Source: Haliotis asinina (Eukaryota; Mollusca; Gastropoda; Lepetellida; Haliotidae). Taken from it: a DNA stretch of 64,000 nt. The notes below the pieces were generated by a model. The model saw nothing but the letters and a program-made list of their open reading frames with translations. It was not told the DNA's origin and did not search any database. The DNA is taken from positions 19,902,618-19,966,617 of the forward strand of contig NC_090280.1 of NCBI RefSeq assembly GCF_037392515.1, given 5' to 3'. Shown here in pieces: positions 58,601-64,000 of this stretch. Position 1 is the first letter of the stretch. Every line of letters begins with the position of its first letter. Made by a program: the position numbers and the translations under genes.

Positions 58601-60729
58601 GATCAATAACATGAGCATCGATCTGCGCAATGGGGAACCGATGACGTGTCAACCAAGTCAGCTAGTCTGACCACCCGATCCCGTTAGTCGCCTCTTACGA
58701 CAAGCATAGTCACCTTTTATGGCAAGCATGGGTTGCTGAAGGCCTATTCTACCCCGGGACCTTCACGGGTCTCCTGCAGGAAGAATGGGATGGAATGAAA
58801 CAAGTTGACATTGAATTTTTCATCAAGAGTACAGCACGTCTAATTCAGAATTTACTTGAAAATATAGGCGGATTTGTGAGATATTGGTAAACTGAGTTGG
58901 ACGCTTGTTAACTTGGCTTTGGCAAATCATCTGATCAAAATGTTCGTGTAATGCATACCTGACTATTGAGCTATTTTGTGACTTAATATAAAGGACATCG
59001 AGAGGTGTGAGTGTTACGGACATTCCCCTACTTTTCAAATAGTTTATGTCTGTGACTAACTTTTAATCCAAAATACAAAAGTCCTCAAGATGGGGCTGTA
59101 TTGCACATGATATGATAACTCTGGCTTATTGGCTTGAACACGGGACAGCAAAATTGTATTCACCCAGATACTTCTGCAATATGAAATGTGTAGATTAATA
59201 CCAGATACTAAATATATAACCTCCTTCACAACTACAGTTATTTAAATGCATCACTGTTCCTCATTATAGCGCAAGAATGGCCACACTGGATGGACACATC
59301 TCAACACAAAGGAAAATTCCCTAACGACGTGGATGCTGCTGCTGATATGGCTGCCATGCTGCTTAAGGCCTTCCATGATGGCACCAACGGTGACGAACCA
59401 CCATATTTTGAACCCATTAACGAAGTAGACGTTATGTGGAGGTACAAGGTTAACTGGACCAAAATCACGGCCTACCATAAGCTGGCCAGTTCAAAAGTCA
59501 AGGCCATTTTACCACATGTGAAGGTTGGGGGTCCAGCATATTCGGGTGGCATTTCGGGGATGGACAAAAGGGATTACCTTGTTTGGCGAAATGTCAAGGA
59601 GTTTTTGGACATGGCCGTCAAGCACCTTGACTTTTTCTCATTCCACCCTTTCAGTCACATGTATGTCACAGGAGAATCTCACTACTTCGACGGTCCAACT
59701 GAAGCCCGTTTTGTGGGCATAATAGATCTAATAGAAAGTTATGCCCATATGAAAACTGGTAAGGATATCCCAATCATCTGTTCAGCCTATGGTTTGGGCA
59801 TAATATCAGGAGTAGACATGCAGAAGCCTAACCCGCTGATTGATTATGGATATGTATACACTCAGAATTCAGAACTCTTTACCATGCTGAATCACCGTGG
59901 AGTTGTTGACAGAGCTGTGGTCTACCTAACTGGACACAGAGAGGTTTTCGGCCAAAGCAGCATTGATCACAGTATTCTCGACAAAAACAACCACGACAGG
60001 GCCCCAGCGGAAACGTTCCACTTCTGGCAGGTGCTTTCAAATCAAATGACATATCTCAGAACAGTCAGTCAGTACCATGGAGCTGTGAGAGTCGTGGCAT
60101 CGCACGCTTTGGTGGATCAAACGTCTAAAACAGTGGTACTTCTCCTGCATAACTTTGACAAGAAGCCAACAAAGGTCAAGGTTCAGTTTGGTCATGGGTG
60201 GATGGGATCGCCCACAGCAATCATGTCTTGTATCTACTTAAACGCCCAAAAGGTTACCGTCCGAGACAAAGAATCAACGGTTCATCTCAACAATGGTGTC
60301 GTCACTCTTCCCACTGAGGCAAGCTGCTATCTCAAGTTCCAATCTGCCTTCGACTTTGCTCACAGCAAGACCATCACAGAGACCATTCACTATGGGCCGG
60401 AAGTTGTCAAACCAATACAACAAAACGCTGTCACCACAAGCATCAATGTGGGCCATCTGAGCAATGTCCAGTACGCATACCTAAGAATCTGCCTCAGTGA
60501 CAAGACCGGTAATCTTAAACCAACATCAGTGCAGCTGAATGACAAGTCTCTAACTTCATATTACTCCCTTTATCAGCAAAACGAGAGCATTTATGATACA
60601 ACATGGAATACGATAGAATATCTAGTTCCGAGCTCTTACCTCAAGCAAAACCAAAATGAAGTTAAGCTTCATTTTGCCAAAACAGGAGGGCTAGTTATAA
60701 GTGTTGTTGTTGTTGTGGGAACTTTCTAA
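52692..60729 (+). CDS. Secreted glycoside hydrolase, GH86-like (agarase/porphyranase family), three exons
   Basis: Likely descends from enzymes that cleave beta-1,4 links in agarose or porphyran of red algae. Exons are 52692-52940 (phase 0), 53561-53708 (phase 1) and 59270-60729, all with GT..AG, joining to 618 codons. Signal peptide at residues 1-24 (MWLCVAVFVYMLCLVSG then QYQV). The N-terminal part has NGHMG and GARCGRVNKGD, then EDPHRKGYADP. The catalytic barrel has WPHWMD (136-141), the clan GH-A acid/base motif PPYFEPINEVD with Glu184, and FFSFHPFS. At the expected nucleophile strand the sequence is PIICSAYG, with Ala305 (GCC, 59785-59787) where Glu of an E-Y-G motif is usual; the 121-residue spacing from Glu184 fits the family. 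The last ~230 residues look like beta-sandwich. A TATA-like TTATATAC lies at 52659-52666. Intron 2 (5.56 kb) holds a virus-like fossil. Family call by motif memory; activity doubtful. Confidence 0.75.
53035..53345. repeat. Rearranged LINE 3' UTR in GH86 intron 1
   Basis: 53035-53095 (GCTGAGTTAATATTTAGCGT, CAATATTGCAGCCATATC) is the terminal LINE sequence in minus orientation. 53120-53340 (GTGATCTACCTTCAGTTGC, TTATTGTCCATAGACGACAG) is 3' UTR in plus orientation, so the copy is internally inverted. The homologous intron of the downstream copy (61398-61991) has no such insert. Confidence 0.75.
53775..53960 (-). repeat. SINE-A, old, in GH86 intron 2
   Basis: GCGGCGGTCTCTAAATAATC, GTCTGGACCACATAATCCAG and TTAGTGAAGATCAGTTCTAA follow SINE-A order with heavy divergence. 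Confidence 0.65.
54161..54257. repeat. 97-bp inverted repeat (MITE-like foldback)
   Basis: 25-bp arms (54161-54185 and 54233-54257) match at 23 of 25 positions in inverted orientation; the left arm starts ACTTGCAAAAAGCG. The loop is 47 bp. It could be a miniature inverted-repeat element or a chance palindrome. No target duplication is clear. Confidence 0.6.
54690..58430 (+). mobile_element. Polinton-like (DNA polymerase B-bearing) virus-like element, fossil fragment
   Basis: A decayed piece of a large virus-like DNA element lying in intron 2 of the GH86-like gene. Recognisable parts, all on the plus strand: a structural, probably capsid-like protein region (about 54750-55350); a P-loop region resembling a packaging ATPase (about 55380-55620); an unassigned region (about 56040-56700); and a type B protein-primed DNA polymerase region (about 56760-58430) with blocks such as YPYDYMNDWS and YMEGHGPGKPSIHLLDANNL. 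It is thoroughly broken (well over ten disruptions), much shorter than a whole Polinton (15-20 kb), and no terminal repeats, integrase or protease were seen. The absence of an equivalent in the paralogue's intron suggests arrival after the gene duplication. The capsid and ATPase assignments are weaker than the polymerase. Confidence 0.7.
58505..58771 (-). mobile_element. SINE-A, full length, young, with target duplication
   Basis: Complete 267-bp copy, GTGAGTGAGTGAGTTTAG to CCTTCACGGGTC, flanked by TCCTGCAGGAA on both sides (58494-58504 and 58772-58782), a clean target-site duplication. It is the best reference for the family in this window. In element orientation it begins GACCCGTGAAGGTCCC and ends in the TCAC tail. 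It inserted at or beyond the edge of the virus-like fossil, so it is younger than that. Confidence 0.95.
58784..59269. other. 3' part of GH86 intron 2
   Basis: The first ~100 bp, together with the bases just left of the SINE, read FNELGMVLQ / EEWDGMKQVDIEFFIKST, which recalls the C-terminal end of a Tc1-type transposase, although this is uncertain. The rest is unidentified and ends in the splice acceptor CCTCATTATAG of exon 3. Confidence 0.4.
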
Positions 60730-61154
60730 ACAAACAGTCCCTGTTCTTGTACATTTGCGTACATAAAGAATGCAATGCACTGTGGAATGTATGTTTTAGT
60801 TTGTTTTAGTTCTGCCGCAAATTTTGCTTCGTCTCCGCCAGTTATGGTGCAGCATGTTAAGTAATTTGAAGTGATCAGGTTCAGTCCATCAACAAGGTCT
60901 AAGGGGGTGTATCCTAAGGATGTGTGGTCCCTAGTGCTGTATCTGTCAAGCTGAGACATTCAAACCTGTCTATGGTAGCCAAATTGCTACCAATCAGGCG
61001 ACGGAGACAGGTCACTTGTGATGGGACTATGCATAGTTTCGTTTGTACAGCCAGAGTGGACAGCCTGTTGTGTGCATACATACAGGTACACATGCTCACA
61101 CACACACGAGCACACACACACACTTCTTTTTCTCACACTAAATTTTCGGTCCAC
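60730..61154. other. Spacer between the GH86 copies
   Basis: Holds the 3' UTR of the first copy. The context GTACATAAAGAATGCA at about 60760 recurs after the second copy at about 63085 and may contain a CATAAA-type poly(A) signal. A CACA microsatellite lies at about 61095-61123, just before the second copy. Confidence 0.5.
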
Positions 61155-63057
61155 ATGAACAGAGTGTCGCTGTGTGTGGGGGTCCTGATTTATATGTTAA
61201 GCTTTGTCAGTGAACAACATCAAGTGATCATCTATCCGGACTTCGTCATGAAGGGTGGAAGGAAGATGTTTTATCCTGATCGTTGGAATGGTCACATGGG
61301 GCTGGATAATCCGAACCGCATCCAGGACGTTGAGAAAACCGGTGCCAGTTGTGGCCGCTGGAACAAAGGCGATATGGTCGAAGGTGCCTTTGAGAAGGTA
61401 ATTGATGCAATCATATTAAGTAATCCTAGTAGGACATGACATACATCCAATCGAACACTTGATGCGATCACTAATGTTGGTTGACCCATTTTTTCAAAGA
61501 GAATATTTTCATTTTCAAGACCGTTTGTTTTCTTTATATCAGCCACTTGCCAGACGGTAGTTTTCATTAGTTCAACCAACTCAAAGTCGGGGATGACACA
61601 GACGAAAGATCCTAATATTCGGTAAACTCTCTGTATGTTTGTCTACATACAACGAGTTCATTTCTGTGCAAGGTTTTTTGTGTACATGGGCATGGAGATT
61701 CATAAGAATCACGACCAGATTTTATAAAAACAATTCATTGGAAGCGTTCTTAGGAGCCTAACAGAGATGCTATTACTTTTGTGTGCCAAATTTTAAATGC
61801 ACACAATTTTGTTTTAATACAAAAAATTCGGTATATAATACCACCCTTACATTATCCATCAGACAAATAGAGACTTGATTATGTAAGCATCCTTAAAAAG
61901 CACAGAGTACACAACAAAGTAGTACACACCGATATTAACACATTCACCTTAACAACCTCAGATGTGTAACACTGACAAGCCACTTTTACAGGCACCAGAG
62001 GACCCTCACTGGAAGGGCTATGCTCATCCAGCTTATTTCCGGAAACTTCACACAGAACACAGCGTCTTTATACTCTGCGAATAGAGCTGGACTGACCCTT
62101 GGGAGAGACATCATGATAGATCTTAAAGGTCGGAGTAATGTGTGTTGTGGCATTTTGAAAGATTGTGGCAGTGTTAAACAAAGCCTTTACATTTCAAAAA
62201 CTACTATTTTGTCTTATTATTGTACCAATGGCATAGAGTAACCAAACCTGGACACGGTAATATCCCATACGTGCCACACAAAATGTGTAACAATATTTAG
62301 TATAGGTGAGGGTAAATGTCTTGTGTTCAGGGTAGATACGTTCTGCTCGTGTCGTGTCATTTGGTATGGGAACATGAAAGAGATCCTGCAGGCCTCAAAA
62401 TCAAAATCAATGTATACAAACCGAAACTACACTGTTTTGTCAAGTCTAGGAAAAGGAGGCATTTTTAGGACTTCATTTGTTTTATAGTAATATCGTGTAT
62501 TTTTCATATTTTTCAAGTTGTCAATCAAACACAAAAATACGCACAGTGAAATCGACAAATCTAACCATAATTTGTTAGTAATACAAACTACGTTGTCATA
62601 CTACTGGAAACTAAATCAGCACTATGGTAAATTAAATGCGTCACTCTGACTCTTGCAAGCCCAAGAGTGACCACACTGGATGGATACATCTCAGCACAAA
62701 AGTCAATTCCCTAACGACGTGGATGTTGCTGGTGATTTGGCAAGCTGCTATCTCAAGTTCCAATCTGCCTTCGCTCACAGCAAAACCATTACAGAAACTG
62801 TTCACTATTCGCCAGATATTGCTAAACCAATACACCAAAGCGTTTTCACCACAAGCATCAATGCAGGCTATGTGAGCAATACGCAGCATGCATATCTACC
62901 AGTCTGCATCAGTCTCAATGACAGGACCAGAAATCCTAAGCCATCAACAGTGCAACTGGGCTCATACCGCAAGCAAAACCACAATGAAGTTAAACGCCAT
63001 TTTGTCAAAACAGGAGGGCTAGTCAAAAGTGTCGTTGTTCCTGTCGGCAGTTTTTAA
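61155..63057 (+). pseudogene. Tandem GH86-like copy, internally deleted pseudogene
   Basis: A second copy of the upstream gene with the same exon plan: 61155-61397 (phase 0, signal peptide MNRVSLCVGVLIYMLSFVSE), 61992-62128, and 62660-63057. Intron 1 aligns with that of the first copy just before the acceptor, so this is a DNA-level duplication and not a retrocopy. Exon 2 is 137 bp against 148 bp, so its frame is lost midway. Exon 3 has TGA (62668-62670) where the first copy has the Trp of WPHWM. Two clean in-frame deletions relative to copy 1 remove its residues 160-482 (969 bp, with both catalytic positions) and 556-586 (93 bp). The C-terminal frame then stays open to the stop. It cannot encode a hydrolase. 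A short secreted product of exon 1 is conceivable but unsupported. Confidence 0.85.
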
Positions 63058-63411
63058 ACAAGTAGTCCTCGCTTGTACATGTTTGTACATAAAGAATGCA
63101 TTTTTTCTGTCCAATGTTGTCTTTTCTTTGTTGTTGTGGTACATCAATATTCGGCGGAATAGATCCGTCTTACAGTGGGTTTTACATTAGACATGAGATT
63201 GAACGGATGCGAAATATTGTACTTTGTATTACCACAGATATAGATTATGCTATGCCAGTTTTAACACGGACTCCTTCAAGTATCTGTAACAGATAGTCAT
63301 GTCACTGAGCTTGGTGATCTGTGACCGAAATACCGATGAAAGCTTTCTGCTGTATGATAACTATAGATTATGGCATGCCGCTTTTACCATGGACTCATTC
63401 AAAGCCCTGAT
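63058..63411. other. Intergenic after the GH86 pair
   Basis: Probable former 3' UTR of the second copy, then unidentified sequence. A short imperfect direct repeat is visible (ATAGATTATGC at about 63240 and ATAGATTATGGCATGCC at about 63363). Confidence 0.4.
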
Positions 63412-63500
63412 TATTCCCCCGACCCGATTATTTACAGACCGCCGCCATATGGCTGGAATATTGCTGAGTGCGGCGTAGAACTAATTCACTCACTCACCCT
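63412..63500 (+). repeat. SINE-A 3' third
   Basis: GATTATTTACAGACCGCCGC through GGAATATTGCTGAGTGCGGC to TTCACTCACTCACC: the last ~85 bp of the family with its tail, little diverged. Confidence 0.85.
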
Positions 63501-63721
63501 ACGACTGGTGTCCTCCCACTTCACCTAATTTTTACCCGTTAGGTACGGAACATTAATTTGGTGATATGGACATTTCATGGCTGGTTGATTACTCGGGATT
63601 AGGTGAAGGGGGTATGTAAGAGACCATATTTTGTGATCAGAGGGTTTTAGCAACCATGTCGGAGTAAAGGAATGGCACACTTCAGTGACAGAATAAATGA
63701 ATACATTTTATATATGATATA

Positions 63722-63940
63722 CAGTAGAACATGGATATAGCGAACACGGATATAGCGAACAAACGGATATAGCGAACAAATTTAAAAGTCCCGTCAATGG
63801 TCCCTTTATAATATCATTAAAATTATACGTGAATGACGAACTCGTGAGTAGCGAATTAACTGTTATAGCGAACTGATTTCCTGACCCCAAGCCCAAATAA
63901 CGACGTGAGTAGCGAACTCACTCAGTGTCAGCTCAGTGTC
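63722..63940 (+). mobile_element. Possible pogo/Tigger-type DNA transposon end
   Basis: After a TA dinucleotide the sequence reads CAGTAGAACATGGATATAGC and repeats GGATATAGCGAAC three times, then has further AGCGAAC motifs to about 63915. CAGTAGAAC...GATATA-CGAAC is the style of terminal repeat I know from pogo-group elements, where the CGAAC motifs may bind transposase. The other end would lie beyond the window, so this is tentative. Confidence 0.4.
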
Positions 63941-64000
63941 AACTCAGCGACTTAGCGGTATACATCAACCTTGTGGGCGGTGAATCAACATTGACTGATA

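Noticed and set aside
52692-63057. Bacterial contamination as the source of the GH86-like genes
   Set aside because: Both copies have GT-AG introns at matching positions, eukaryotic-type signal peptides and gastropod repeats inside the introns.

Overview
The window looks like nuclear DNA of a marine gastropod, most likely an abalone (Haliotis) or a close relative. I base this on two dispersed SINE families that end in a TCAC-repeat tail (which I remember as very abundant in abalone), on spliced genes with long repeat-filled introns, and on a secreted red-algal-polysaccharide hydrolase homologue of the kind a seaweed grazer could use. The species call rests on pattern memory, not on a search.

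Layout. 1-15 kb is gene-poor and repeat-rich: a microsatellite, SINE copies, two decayed LINE reverse transcriptases (about 5.1-6.0 and 12.7-13.6 kb), a 49-bp tandem repeat (6.9-7.15 kb) and a dead Tc1-like DNA transposon (14.4-15.3 kb). At 15.86-17.59 kb on the minus strand is a complete intronless polypeptide N-acetylgalactosaminyltransferase (Golgi mucin-type O-glycosylation). 18-23.7 kb holds only repeats. 23.7-27.1 kb is a 34-bp satellite with a 445-bp higher-order period, interrupted by a young SINE. At 31.1-32.8 kb on the plus strand is a complete GT17-family (MGAT3-like, bisecting GlcNAc-transferase type) glycosyltransferase with a single coding exon. 33.6-39.3 kb is a nearly intact I-superfamily LINE on the minus strand. 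40.0-43.2 kb is a direct 1.6-kb tandem duplication made of truncated copies of that LINE. 44.9-46.9 kb holds another LINE fossil and an inverted SINE-plus-passenger copy. 47-52.6 kb is mostly featureless, with a small MULE-like transposase remnant.

52.7-63.1 kb is the most interesting region. It carries a three-exon gene for a secreted glycoside hydrolase that I read as GH86 (beta-agarase/beta-porphyranase family), 618 residues, open throughout, followed in tandem by a decayed and internally deleted second copy. The complete gene keeps the acid/base Asn-Glu motif but appears to have alanine where clan GH-A enzymes carry the nucleophile of the Glu-Tyr-Gly motif. Its 5.6-kb second intron contains a fossil piece of a Polinton-like, DNA-polymerase-B-bearing virus-like element, itself hit by a SINE. 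The second copy lacks that insertion.

How the parts relate. The two glycosyltransferases are unrelated Golgi enzymes with no visible functional link to the hydrolases beyond carbohydrate chemistry. The mobile elements do form a coherent system: the LINE and both SINE families share nearly the same last 50 bp and the same TCAC-repeat tail, which suggests that this LINE family mobilises the SINEs and seeds the many TCAC/GTGA microsatellites.
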